From positions 1-64,000 of the forward strand of contig JAIVFJ010000261.1 in NCBI GenBank assembly GCA_025765615.1: DNA of 64,000 bases. The letters are read 5' to 3'. The notes under the pieces are model-generated. The model was not told the origin of the DNA, ran no database searches, and saw only the letters and a list, made by a program, of their open reading frames with translations. Made by a program: the position numbers and the translations under genes. The DNA is from Zopfochytrium polystomum. Taxonomy: Eukaryota > Chytridiomycota > Chytridiomycetes > Chytridiales > Chytridiaceae. Below, in pieces: positions 42,430 through 53,944 of the stretch (positions are counted from its first letter, which is position 1; every line of letters begins with the position of its first letter).

Positions 42430-45400
42430 GTTGGACTCGTATATCAGCGAAACCAACAGAACCTTATATCATTGATTCATTGTATTCAACTAAACGGCCG
42501 TTTGGGGTGGGAGGGGGTGCAGGAGGGGAACAGTCGAAGGTCAACTAGAAGAGTCCTCCGCCAGATCGACATCAATGAAGCCATCTCTGCTTCCACCTTG
42601 TTGATCGCCACGTCCGCCACAACTGCCTCGCCATCGTTGTTGTTGTTGGCAGCAGCAGTGACTGCAGGGGCCATCGCACCGCAACATTGGACACAAAGTC
42701 GCTCGCTGCTCCGCCTTCCCCGTCATCTCCACAGCCACTGCGGTGGCAGAATTCTGTTGGCCTCGATCCTTCCTTTGACTGTGGTCGCCCCTGTTCGTGG
42801 GCAAACACGATAACCCACAGGGAGCATGCCAGATCTGCTGTGTAGGAAACCGCCGCTTGATCTCAGCCAATCCGCTCTCCGTTTTTTAATCGTTGCAAAG
42901 GTGCGTGTGGGTTGCGTTAGGTCTGCGGAAACCGGTGGGAATATTGGGTGAAGCGGCTTCTGCAGGGGTGGTTTCGGCAGGAGATTCAGCTGTGGGTGGC
43001 GGTTTTGTACGATTATCCATCTCGCCGGGTGTTTGCGCGGGCTGGCGGATGAGGACGTCATGGGATGGTGCAAAATACGTTCTTCAAATACATATATTAA
43101 TTATGGAAGCGACTTCCTTGCCAAACTCGACAGCAGGGGATAATGCGAAAGGAGACTCAAATGGCCCACGAGAGGAGCAAAGCCAACACCGTAACTGCAT
43201 CCACAAAGGCAGGATTGGTCGTGGCTGCGACGGATTCCGCCATGACCGTAGCTGCAGTGGACCAGACATGGTCGCTCATGGCGCTGTCATGATTCGCACT
43301 TGGCTCCGCCCTTTCAACGGACCTTGCTTTGAACGGATGCCCACTTGCCTGGGGCTCCAACCGCCATGGAGAGCGGCGGCTGCGCACCAGACGCAGCGGG
43401 CCCGTCTGCCATTATTTCTGTGGCTGGCACAGTGTTGCCCCCCCTAGGTTGCTTGCTCACCACCAAAAACGTCCCAGGCGAGCCCCACGCCGAGACCCAT
43501 CACCTTTTGCCTCTGCCACCGCCTCACACTCGCCGCCAAAAAACTGCCCGAGGGAATCTGCCGGCACTTGTATTCGTTCTCCCATCCCTCAGCGGTCGCC
43601 TGCTTCTGCAGCTGATGCGGCTGCCACCGCTGCATGACCTGTGTACGTCCGCCAAAATGGGGCTGTTGCCAGCGAACAGCAACGACGGCCACGGTGCTGC
43701 AGGCGCTGCAGTGTCAGCGTTGGTGCCAACGCCGGCAGTAGGAGCGCTTCGGGGCCAGCTCGTTGCAGTCGATGACGAAGGGTCCACCGAGTCTTCGTCT
43801 ATGCAGTTAAACGGGCAACCCCAGCAATATCAGTTGGCACGGCGGCAAGAGCGGCAGGATCAGCTCTGGGCCCGCAAGTCCGCTGGCGGCCGAAACGCTG
43901 AGATCTCACTGCTGCCCCGCTGCGTTTGACGCAGATGCCAGTACAGTCTTCAGCAAAACAGACTTCCGGCGTTGCATCGTCGCCGCCGTCCCCGCCATTC
44001 CGTCAGTTACACAAGTTGCCGCACTGGTTCCAGAATCAGCGTCCCGCGAGCGGCTACCTTCGTTCGCAGTGGTTTGCTGTCGTCCACGTACATTGCCGGC
44101 GACGGAAACGGCGCGGGGCTGTCGATATCACGCCGTTGTTTGAAACGAACACCTGGATTATTCGCTGCCACCGTTGATGTTGTTGCAACCGCCGCCGTTG
44201 CTGCTTCTGTCGCCACGAATACCAAGAATTGCGGTTTGTCGTTGTCCTTGTCTCCAACCTCATCGTCGCCATTGTTGCAGTCGCAGCTGTTGTGATCACC
44301 TTCAACGTTGTCGGCTGATGTCACTGCAAAGGACCGCCAGGACCCAGGAGACTCTGGTAGATGCGAAGCTGCTGGGCCACTCCCACATCTGTCTTGTCGA
44401 AATAATTGCTGCGGCGGCTTCTTGGCTCGATAATGCCATGCCGTCCTCGTCGACGTACATTCCCACAACTTCCTCCGGAGGTTCCGAATGCGGCTGTGGC
44501 AGCGACGGCGCACGCGTGAAGCCGCCGGCGCACACCGCCACATTCCTGTGGTGGGGGCCACGCCAGCAGGGTCAGACATTGGTTGAAATATTTCACGGTC
44601 ACTGTCGGTGAGGAGCTTCTTGCACACCAAGGGGTCAGCTGAGGCGTCTGAGAGGAGGCCGCCGCTGGGAAGCCCAAACTCGCCAATCCAGCTGACGACT
44701 TCGGTGAAAAACGCCGCAAAAATACGTCGATTTCTTTTGAAACCTGTGAAACTGTGGTTTCAGAATGGTTTTCCGTGGGCGAAGCAGCAAGTCCCTTGCC
44801 TTTCCGCCTCCAGAACAACGTGGTCTAAGTACTACATACTTGGTGTGCTTCCTTGTGCCAAGTTTGATCTCGTTCACTTCCTGTAGAGGACACTCCTGGC
44901 TGGCAGTCCAGGTGGTGATCAACGGGGCTGTTGCAGTCGTTGAGGTCGCTGGCGCCGCTGAAGTGGTGCTCCTCTTTGCTGCTGATGATGCAGCAGCACT
45001 GGTCGTGGAGGCGCCGTTGCTCTGCTGCGGCTCCTTCATCTCGCGGTGTAATACGAGAAGTGACTGGATCTTCGCACGGTCGTGAGGCAATGAACCGCAT
45101 ATTTGCGGCTGTCCAGGTTGCGACGGCAATGACAGAGAGCCAGACAGACAGAGAGACAGGCTGATTCGTGGAGAGAGGAAAAAATGGGCCCGCTTTCTTC
45201 CTTCTTTCCTGGTCCTCGTCCCTGCCAGCGTCGCCACTGCCGCCACCGTCCATCACAGCTGTTGTTTGCTTCTTGACTTGCACAGGTATCTGATCTTCTT
45301 CTTTCCTGCACTGGCTGTTGCACTCGCAATGTAGGGGTTGTATTGGCGCTTTGCAGGACACTCTTGTGGGTAGGCGCCCATTGGCTGCAGTCTTTGTACA

Positions 45401-47900
45401 CGGCCAGGCCTTACTCAGAGAAGACCTGAATCAAAGGCGGACAACTCTTATCGCCCCTCCACACCTGGGGGCTGCGTGCTGCTGCTGCTGCTGGCTTTTC
45501 CCTGCTTGTTTGACACCTTTTCTGTGTTTAATCATCCCACCAAATCAACCACTGATTGCCTCTCTCTTCTTTTTCAATTGCCTGCAAATTGTACGAAGCC
45601 GGGAGCGTTTTCGAGATCGCAGCTACTTGACGTTGACGATGTAATGGTACGGGGCTGCCTGGTCCAGCTCTTTTGCTCTTCTTTTATGTCCGCCTGTTTG
45701 CCGCCCGTTCCCAAGAGCGCAAGCTACGTGCATCGTGCTGTCGAAGTGTCTGTGTCATCAACGAAGGCTGCACAACGCTGAACGCCGACTTGTACTTCTT
45801 AGTTGGTGTGGGTTACCTCCACACAACGACCGCCGCCCCTCACGCCAGTAACGTCTGCCACTGCAGTCCGACCTTCTGCACACCACCACCACGCCCCATC
45901 GTTGAGCCACAGAGAAGCGAAGCGCACAGAGCCCGTAACGACGCCTACACCACCACCACCAGCTCCGATGGACGTAGCACCAGCACCCACACGAGCACCA
46001 ACCGCAATTGGTCAAACAACCACGTCTTTCAGGCAAACCCATTTACCTGCAGCCGCTTGCCACACAGCTTCCTGCGCGGCTTCCGCCGCATCCAACTACT
46101 GTCGCCACCCGCCAACAGCAAGGACGCCTCCTCCTCCTCCTCCTCCTCCCTCACTCCGTCCCTCAGGCCTCACAACCCTCTGGCTCCTACCTCCAAATAA
46201 GACTACCTTGACTCCCTCCCACAAACCTGCCGTGGCGGAAGGACCAAGGGTTTGAGCTCACCTGCAAATTCGAGCGTCACAACTTACCGATTCTCTACCG
46301 CTGCCACATCCGAGGTCCGATGTGTGTATTGATCACGGTGAGGAGGCCGAGTACGAGCTTGCGTCATCGCCATCCGCTGCTGCGCCAGCCTTGGCGCCAT
46401 CTGCGGGCGACGCCGGAGCCGCCTGACTGCGGGGTCATCGCCACTGGCTGGCCATGGCGCGAGCAGCTACGGGACCACAGCAGCAGTACACCCACCACGA
46501 CAGCTGCAGCGCCTGCAGCAACAGCTGGAGCTCCGCTGCGTTCAAGAATTGCCTCCGCTGAAAGCTACAGCAGCAAGTAGCAGACAGGAGCGGCGGAGGC
46601 GGTAGCAATTTGTCCAACGAGGAAACGGCAATCCACGTTGCGTTCACAAGCCCGCTCTGGACCCCAACCTGTTCGTCCTGGCCTCCCACCACCGCCTGCA
46701 TTTGCGCTGACCCACGACTTTCATGGCCGTCTCTGCTCGCTGAGCACGTCCTTTTGCGCTTTCATCTCTACTCGAGCAGCCCCCGCTTCGCCTCTGTCTC
46801 GGGACCACGCCACTAGGGCGCTGCCGCTCTTAGCAACTCCTGTCGCCTGCAACCTCGGCCGCCTGACAGCCCCTCCGCTGCGCTGCCGGGGGCTTTCCAC
46901 TTCGTCCTTTCCGCCGCAGTCAACAACCATACTGCCACGCGACGGTTGTCATACACCCCCTCCACATACTCCTTCCTCCGATTTTCCAGGCATCGTCATA
47001 CTGGACCTGAACGGCGACTGGACCGACGGTACCATCAAGATGCCGTGCACTGGGGCAACCGCGGGCTGTACGGCGACGAGGACTACGACGACCTGAGGGC
47101 ACCTTTTGCATTGCCGGCCCGCGTGTGTGTGGCGGCATCTTCAAGGGTTCCAGCATCGACGACTCCACCTGCGTGTGGAACTGCACCATCGCTCACCTCC
47201 CAGAGGCCACCGCCGACTGCCTTGGCAGCGTCCTGACCTCCCCCGCCGCGCCGCGGTCCCGGCGATCCGCCCGGCTGCTGCAGCCGCACCGACCGCCGCC
47301 GCCGCCGCCGCCCTCCCACACCTCCAGAGAGCGACGAGATGGTCTGGATCGCAGACCGCACCCCGCACGAGTCGGTGCCGCTGCCGTCCACGCCTGCCAC
47401 CTACTGCAGCAGCCAACCGCTCACCTCTCACATCCAGCGGCCGCCGAGCTCGTCATTGATGCCTTTGCTTTCTTCGACTGCCTGTGCCTCGTAACCCACA
47501 CGTTCATTGGCCGGCAGGGCGTACAGCGTGCTTGCAATCGCGCTGGGTTGGTCAAGGTCTCGGACATCCCGATGTGGTAGTGTAAGAACCCTACCCCTTC
47601 CCCTTCTCTCATAATCTTCCCTCCAACCACACGCACACCACCCTCTCTCCACGGCTTCACAACACCAGCCATCCCCACCGCCGTCGACCAGACCAGCGAG
47701 ATGCCTGCCGAAGTGTAGGAATTTTGCATGGGCAACGTGATCTCCAGTAACATTGGCCGCGACAGAGGCTACAACAATCAGCAAATGTGTGCGCATCCAG
47801 GCCAAAGGCGGTGATCCTGGCAATGCAGTCACTCCGAGGAGACTGGATCTCGTTCAAGCAGCAGGACGCATTCGCCGTGGCATCTGATGGTTTCCTTTAT
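42430..47900. other. element interior: low-complexity region without a confident gene
   Basis: About 5.4 kb rich in GCT/CTG/CAG and CCG triplets, with overlapping 150-200-codon ORFs on both strands and none dominant. Fragments that look protein-like include MAHERSKANTVTASTKAGLV on plus (about 43160), MYVDEDGMAL (about 44470) and MYVDDSKPL (about 44080) on minus, and DLNGDWTDGTIKMPCTGATA on plus (about 47005). The last is followed by a Cys-containing frame (VCGGIFKGSSIDDSTCVWNC). It may hold spliced or decayed cargo genes. I call none. Confidence 0.5.
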
Positions 47901-48113
47901 ACGAGTTGCTTTTGATCGTACTGATTGCACATAAAATGATCAAAGTTGATAAGCGTAAAATGCAAAAATGCAGGTGGAAGAGATGTTCTCGAAGCTATCT
48001 CTGACCTGTCTGGTCGCTCGTGAAAAAAATGAACAGTACTGAAACATCAAATACACTGCAAAAGTAAACTTTCAATTGATCTTCACGACTTTCAACCAGT
48101 GACTGCTTCCAGC

Positions 48114-51100
48114 ATGAACGTTGAAGATGTTGGTTCGTTCATGGAGTCTGCTTTGAAGGAAACTTCCTCATTTGTGGACGACTGTGTCGAAGTCTTCGGT
48201 GATGCGGACGTGAACGACGATGACTTTGATGAAGAAGATCTTTTGGTTCAGGATGAAGAAAGTGATACTGCAGCCGAACGTGAAGTTGACGATGCTTCCA
48301 GCGAAAAAAAGAAGAAGGGGCGCCAAGACAATAGTGACGTTACCGACGCAATTGGACCTCTCCAATACCTTTCCTTTGCCGATGTCATCAAGCATCCAGA
48401 CGCCAAAGAGGACGTTGCTTCATACGCTGTCATTTGGAACTATTTTGCAAAACTTGGCGATTTGTTAAGAGATGAGATATTTCGCTTTATTGAAGTCAAA
48501 AATACTGCTTACTACGGTCCGGAGAAGGCCATTCGCAACTCGGAACACCAAACAAGGAGACTTGACCGTGCTGAAAAACTGCGTGATCTTGCCAGCAGGA
48601 TTATGCGCAGACGTCAAACTACTCTTCGAGCAGACAACCTCGCAATGAACTTCGTGCGGGTGAGGTTTTTTTCTTGAGTTTTCAACAAGGAATCCTGAAT
48701 ATTCTTCTTGCAGCTATTTACGGAGGAGGAAACTAGGACTGAGCATGGCGCGATAGATTGGATTCTGATGACCCCACTTGTTTGTGGCCTTATTTCCGAG
48801 CTTGTTGAGAAAAGCCCAGTTCAAATGCGGAACTCCAGTAAGTGGGCTGGAGGTAAATCATCCACGCGAGAAAATGAGAAAGTGGAACTGCTTGGACAGA
48901 AAATAGTAAGTTCAGATTCACTTTCTTCAGGCTTCATCTAATATAGTCAAGTCCACGCACAAAAAGATGTTTGCATTTTACGCTGTATATCACAGCTTTG
49001 TGTCCATCTTTCAACCAGGGTTGGAAGCCCCGACATCATCACCGCTTTTGAAGACAAAGATGCGTGGGTTCATCTTTAACTCAAATAAGCGGTCATCAAG
49101 GTAAAACAAAGAGTTATTCGTGCTCTAAATATTCCAGCGAAAACCCCGACGTCATGGCAGGTACGCTATTTGAAGCAGAAGTTGACCCAGCCAAGTTTGA
49201 ACAAAAACTGCGTGGTTGCTGGAGCGAGACAAGCCGAAAGCAAAGAGGAATTCGAACTTGGGCAATGAACAACTTCACGCATGGAACTGCTGCACGCGCG
49301 AACGAGCCGCTCAACACCAATTTCAACTGCTTGGGCGAGTATGAATATCGAATTCCAGCGTGCGGGCCAGTAAATGCACTGGTAATGCTTCTTCAAGAGT
49401 GGAAGACCAAACGGCAGGATCAGGTTTGAAGATCATCACTGTTGCAGAATTAGTTTGGGCTGAGACAACGTTGGGACGCCGAAGATTTCACATTCCCGAT
49501 TCATAGCTGCTTTGCCCCACAAAGATTCTCTAAGATGTGCGATGGGGTCTCTTGGAATACATTTGATTGATCGATTTGACTGGCGCAATAGCGCAAAGGA
49601 TGAATTTCCCGACTTTACTTTAGGTGAGAATCATAGTAGTGTCGCTCCTCTAAGGAATCAAAGGATCAAGTGGGCTTCAGTCGGTGCTTTTCCCAAGTCA
49701 AGATGACCCGACAAAGCCCATGGCGAATTCCACAGCAAACAGAAACATGAAGAGGGCAAACAAAGCTGCTGACATTCACACCAGTGTCGTTCTTCATGCG
49801 GGTCGAAAAGTTTCCGCATTTCATGCAATTAAACGGGGAGCAACACCACAGGCTGTTGCTGAAATGGCTGGTTGGGCTCAAAATACAGTTGGCGAGAAAA
49901 AGTATTACGCGCAGATTCCGCAGTATCCCGTCCTTGTCGCATTTGCTGGGTTTGATCTATCAGAGCCATATTTGGTACCGCGCATCTACGCTCATCCACC
50001 AGAAGAGCTTGAGGGCTCTGTCTTATGCAAATTGAATATCTCGTATGACGGGCAAGAGGTCAGTCCGCGAACTGCACTGAAAGCAATGAGACTCTTGCGC
50101 CGCTCTGCGTTGCAGGTGACGGTGCCTTTTGTATACCTTTTTTCTCACATCAATTTGAGACTCTTGCTTCGTTGGATTACAAGGGCATTATTCCCCTCAA
50201 TCACTATTGCCGGAGGTGCCTTCCTTTCACACATGCGGCGTGGAAAAGCTTTGTTGATAGTGTTCGGTCAAAGGAGACTGCTCATCTATTTGAACTCCCT
50301 GATGGGCGGGTGTTTCCCGATGGTTGTGCAAAGGTTGATTCCTCAATTTTTAAAAAATCTGACCCTCTCACGAAGGTGGATCCAGCACTACTGGTTGTCA
50401 TGAATCATATAGCTCAGCTCACGAGGCAAGCACTGGATGCGACTCAGCAAAGCATAAATGCAGCCCAAGACTGTCGTAACGAAGTCCAGCGATTGCACCG
50501 TACTATGGCAACCTTTTCAAAAATCTCGACTGAGAATCTCGCTGCAATAAGAAGCGAGCATGAAGAAATACTAAAAGCCACACGGGTGCGAATGCCGCAT
50601 TTTTCTAGTGGTCAGAAGTATGTTCGCAACAATGAGTCCCAGCCTTCGAGTCCAAAGACACCAACCCGGACACCAGTTCGAATATTTGTCCCCAGCCAAT
50701 TTCAACCTCCAAGGACACCAGAAAATCGCCACACAGAGGTGAGTTTCGGTTTATGTGAGTCAATTAACGCTTTACTTTGCGGAAGACAACGCGTGGAGAA
50801 TTGACCCCAACACCAGCACCACCAGAGAGGGCCCGCGTGAATGATCCCCATGATATTTTTGCGGAGGAATACTTCCAAACTTTGGCTTTGGGAAACTCTT
50901 CTACCAGTGCTGATGGACTTTCTGCGAGTGATGGCAGCAGACCAGCCGCAATTACCGAGAACGGTTCCGCAAAGCTTGAATGGCCAACCATTCCCAAAAA
51001 GTTTCTTCCGGAATGGGCAAAAGGCTCTGCAAATGGACTTCCACGCAGAAGTTTTTTTGTTTCGCTCGACTCAGATGGGAGAGCAAGTAACATCCTCTTT

Positions 51101-51706
51101 CCTGGTTCTCTTGGGCAAATGCCAAGGACTTACCCAGTGTACGAGATTGTTTGCAAAGCCAGGCCTTCTCTGTTGGATATTGTCAAACATTCAGATTGGA
51201 GTAAATTTGCCAGAGTTTGGAGATGGAGCGGCGACCAAATTCAAGAATTCGGAACTCCCAGTGCGGCTCAGACTTTTGTGTCCAAGCTCCGTGCAATTGC
51301 CCAACAAATTCAATCACTTCAATCTGATCGAAAGCTCACAGCCGAAGAAGCTTCAGCAATGCTTGATCAAATTGGGCCACATTGTAGTGCCATTAGCGAA
51401 CGTTTAAATGTCGTTAAGGAGTATTCCCGCATAAGAGCACAGGCACAAGATACTCCTGACGCAAAAAAAAAATTGCGAGAGCGAAGAGAGGAACAAGGTC
51501 CTGCAGAAGAAGCAGAGACTTCGCGAAAAAGGAAGTCACAAACGGCAAAAACAGGAAACTCGACGAAAAAAATTAGACTGAGTGGGAAGCAGAATGAGCT
51601 TTCAGACGAGTTTATCAACACTGTTGCTGAAATTCACAAACTCAGTACTGAGGGCCCACGACATCAACTGGACTTCAACAAGAACTCGTCGCTGGCAACA
51701 GACTAG
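48114..51706 (+). CDS. Crypton-like tyrosine recombinase with long C-terminal extension
   Basis: Eight-exon model with consistent phases: 48114-48659, 48714-48837, 48947-49100, 49138-49423, 49485-49623, 49664-50115, 50160-50738, 50786-51706; 1066 residues. The acidic N-terminus (DVNDDDFDEEDLL) leads to a helical region. The centre carries IAALPHKDSLRCAMGSLGIH and LIDRFDW, resembling the Crypton 'C.xGAL..Y...RF' block. Next comes the active-site string LHAGRKVSAF (HxxR), MAGWAQNTVGEKKYYAQIP (GW, then Tyr). This is the arrangement of tyrosine recombinases that cut and rejoin DNA through a 3'-phosphotyrosine. The last ~500 residues contain a coiled-coil-like stretch (QQSINAAQDCRNEVQRLHRT) and TYPVYEIVCKARPSLLDIV, possibly a GCR1_C-type DNA-binding domain, ending in a basic nuclear-signal-like tail. 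The exon 2-3 joint is the least certain. The first catalytic Arg is not assigned firmly. Confidence 0.78.
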
Positions 51707-51785
51707 GTGCCATTTTGTAGTTTGAAATTGAACAAAAATAAAAAATAATCGCGAAATTGTCCCAAATTCGTCTATCAGCACAAAA

Positions 51786-52904
51786 ATGGAGAGCAATGAA
51801 AGCAGCCCATCCTCCGCGCCCGTCAAAACATGTGGGGAGCCATCACAAAATAGCAAAATGAATTCAAAAACTCTTGTTGTTTCACTCAATGAAAATCATG
51901 AAACTCTCAAACGAATCGCCTCGGTTATTGGAGTTACTCCAGCATCTGGGTCATCAAAAGCAGCATATTATGATGCAATCAAAGCGGCATTTCATAGTAG
52001 TGCTGCATTTCGTCCCCATTTGTTGAAGGACACTGTAATTATCGGCATTGATGTTGGGCCACAGAACTTGGGATACTCTATTCTAAAATCTCGGACTTTC
52101 GTTGATAGATCAGTACCAGAAAATCTTGCTGATAAGCTTGGATCGTTTGATTTGATTCATTACGGAGTTGAAGCTGTTTACAATCCCAGAGAAACCACCA
52201 ATCGCTTGGAGCAAATTTCCAAAATTCGCGAGATTCTAGCTCGAATCGAGGCGGCATTGACGCCTGAAATAAGCCATCGTCCCCGTGCTTACATTCTTGA
52301 AAGGCAACAGTGGAGGCAGAATCGTGCGAAACAGTACATATTTGTGAAACTAATTGAGATGGAAGTGATAATTCTTTCGATACTGACTGAGCGGTACATC
52401 TATTCTTCGAATTCGGTACTGGTCGGCAGCATCGGTTCGCTCAAAGTGGCAAACGATTGGAAATTTTGGCTAGGCAGCTATGCACAAATTGAAGGCAGCA
52501 CAGCCTTTGAAGTTATTGAGATTACATCCGACGGTGAAAGCAACAATAGTGACAACATAAATGGCATCATTGAACTATTTTCTGATGATGAGACTGAAAG
52601 CTCTCGAGGGAAAGAGAAGCTTCCAAGCAAGCGTCAACGACAGCTTGAATCAACTGCGTCAGCGCTTGGAGGACCCAATGAAACATCTGATGGCGCTCGT
52701 ATGAAAATTCGAAATGACAACGCCCGCCGTTCCGCGAAGAAACAAGAGGCAACGAAAGTCCTTCCGAAACTCGTCAAAGAAAAGGTGATATTTGGAGTAA
52801 AGCAATTGGAAGGAATCAAACACGACTGGTGTGATTCCGTTTTGCTGTCGATTGCTTGGTGGCAGCAAGAAAAAGAACGTGCAAAACTTTATTTCCAGCA
52901 ATAA
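51786..52904 (+). CDS. RuvC-fold Holliday-junction resolvase, Cce1/Ydc2-like, with SAP-like N-terminus
   Basis: Single open exon of 372 residues, 79 bp after the recombinase stop. Residues ~35-75 (HETLKRIASVIGVTPASGSS, then AAYYDAIKAAF) resemble a SAP helix-extended-helix, the DNA-binding head of fungal Cce1/Ydc2. The RuvC core follows: IIGIDVGPQNLGYSIL (first catalytic Asp), YILERQQWRQNR (catalytic Glu), and near the C-terminus KHDWCDSVLLSIAWW (last acidic pair). A long Ser/Asp/Glu-rich insertion separates the Glu from the final helix. The host enzymes of this type cut four-way junctions in mitochondria; this copy lies on a mobile element and shows no clear mitochondrial presequence. Its proximity suggests work with the recombinase. 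Codon use looks A+T rich. Confidence 0.8.
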   Translation: MESNESSPSSAPVKTCGEPSQNSKMNSKTLVVSLNENHETLKRIASVIGVTPASGSSKAAYYDAIKAAFHSSAAFRPHLLKDTVIIGIDVGPQNLGYSILKSRTFVDRSVPENLADKLGSFDLIHYGVEAVYNPRETTNRLEQISKIREILARIEAALTPEISHRPRAYILERQQWRQNRAKQYIFVKLIEMEVIILSILTERYIYSSNSVLVGSIGSLKVANDWKFWLGSYAQIEGSTAFEVIEITSDGESNNSDNINGIIELFSDDETESSRGKEKLPSKRQRQLESTASALGGPNETSDGARMKIRNDNARRSAKKQEATKVLPKLVKEKVIFGVKQLEGIKHDWCDSVLLSIAWWQQEKERAKLYFQQ

Positions 52905-52909
52905 AGAAG

Positions 52910-53837
52910 GCAGAATGAAGCGGTTGACCAGAAAAGCGGCATTGTGCACGAAAAGGGCAAATGGCGCTTATCTCGTTGACCAAATCAGAGAGTCTACCGG
53001 GTAACAAGTGGTGGGAGGGGTTCGGGAGGGCACTAGAGCAACATCGCCCATGACGATTGATAATGAGGCCACTTCGGATGCTATGAGACGAGAACCCAGA
53101 GCCGACGACAGACAGCCGAAACGACCTGAGCACGCCAGCGGGCATGGCGATGGTCAGGCTGGCCGTCTGGCTGATGTCTTGCCGGCGCCGGCGGGCCGCG
53201 GTATCACGTCTGGGGCCTCGAGTAGGCCTGCGCAACGACGGTGGCCAGGGAATCAGGGCGGCATGCACACAAGATGTCAGCGAAGGTGTGCGCGATGCGA
53301 GCGGGAGGATGAGGATCGTACAACCTACGCGCAGCAGTTGAGCACGGAGTTTCCGGGCATCCAAGCGCCTCATAATCGAGTTGGTGAGTGCAGTAGCGCA
53401 GTGTGGGTCGGCGCAGGCGGCAGTGGGGCGGCGCCGATCGGCAGGCGGACACGGTCGGAGAAGGATCCGCAGAGCAAGGCGAAGAAGGGTTGAGTGGCAG
53501 GTCTTGAGGCAAGCTTCGCGCCGACGGCGCACGATGCAGGAGGCCGCCGTCGCCGCTGCCTCCCGTGGTGGAGTAGTGGCGACCCAAGGCACAGCCGCGC
53601 AGGAGCTGGAGCACGCTTCAAAGGCGATGTCGCACCAGCGTTTGGCTGCTCACTTCGCGACGTTTAGGGAGAGGCTGGTGAGCTTTTGCGGTACAGAAAG
53701 CGAGCCGTGAGAGCGATAAACCCTGCGAGCGACAGAAAGAGAAGTTTCGGGTGGGGCCGGGTGGGGGATCGTTTGACATGACAGGTGGGGCCAATTAGAG
53801 AAACTGGCTTTCTGGCATTTTCTCACTTATTGATTTT
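52910..53837. other. element right-end region, possible short gene
   Basis: Plus-strand frames MTIDNEATSDAMRREP (from about 53050) and, in a second frame, QEAAVAAASRGGVVATQ...HQRLAAHFATFRERL (to 53710) look partly coding. They may be joined by an intron starting gtgagtgc near 53384, but phases do not settle the model. A long minus-strand ORF (52816-53592) overlaps and is less protein-like. No domain recognised. Confidence 0.3.
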
Positions 53838-53889
53838 CCCTTTTCCCGCACTCCCCCACAGCCCGGTGCCACTAATTGAATGTGGAAAA

Positions 53890-53944
53890 GAACCCGGGAC
53901 CTCCTCCACCCTAAGAAGGAATCATACCCCTAGACCAAAGCCCC
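53890..53944 (-). pseudogene. tRNA-Pro 5' fragment (left half of split gene)
   Basis: 55 nt on the minus strand from GGGGCTT through the anticodon arm to GGTTC, identical to the first 55 nt of 23439-23510, then abrupt replacement by element sequence. The T-arm is destroyed, so no functional tRNA can form. Confidence 0.92.

Larger units (their letters stand above)
41784..53889 (+). mobile_element. 12.1-kb Crypton-like element inserted in tRNA-Pro, with resolvase gene
   Basis: Both ends are defined by comparison with the uninterrupted tRNA-Pro in arm A (23439-23510). Sequence matches up to GAACC at 41779-41783 and resumes with GAACC at 53890-53894; the 12,106 bp between are absent from arm A. 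A 5-bp direct repeat and a tyrosine recombinase with no long terminal inverted repeats fit a Crypton-type mechanism. Subterminal inverted motifs agree: AGTGCGGGAAAGGG at 41849-41862 and CCCTTTTCCCGCACT at 53838-53852. The left end also holds tandem ttgacgggaaa/gcgggaaag copies. Contents: zinc-finger gene, low-complexity region, recombinase gene, RuvC-type resolvase gene, and an undefined right-end region. The two main genes look more A+T rich than nearby host genes. Confidence 0.9.

Noticed and set aside
43345..46255. Individual 150-200-codon ORFs inside the element interior as genes
   Set aside because: Overlapping ORFs of equal length occur on both strands in biased triplet-rich DNA; none has a recognisable domain or splice-consistent extension.
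52816..53592. Minus-strand 258-codon ORF at the element right end
   Set aside because: It overlaps the resolvase 3' end, is Arg/Pro/Ser-rich like a shadow frame, and has no motif.
41784..53889. Starship-type giant element with a DUF3435 captain
   Set aside because: The element is small and its recombinase motif block (C.xGAL..RF, HAGR, GW) fits Cryptons better. Starships are, to my knowledge, known from Pezizomycotina.
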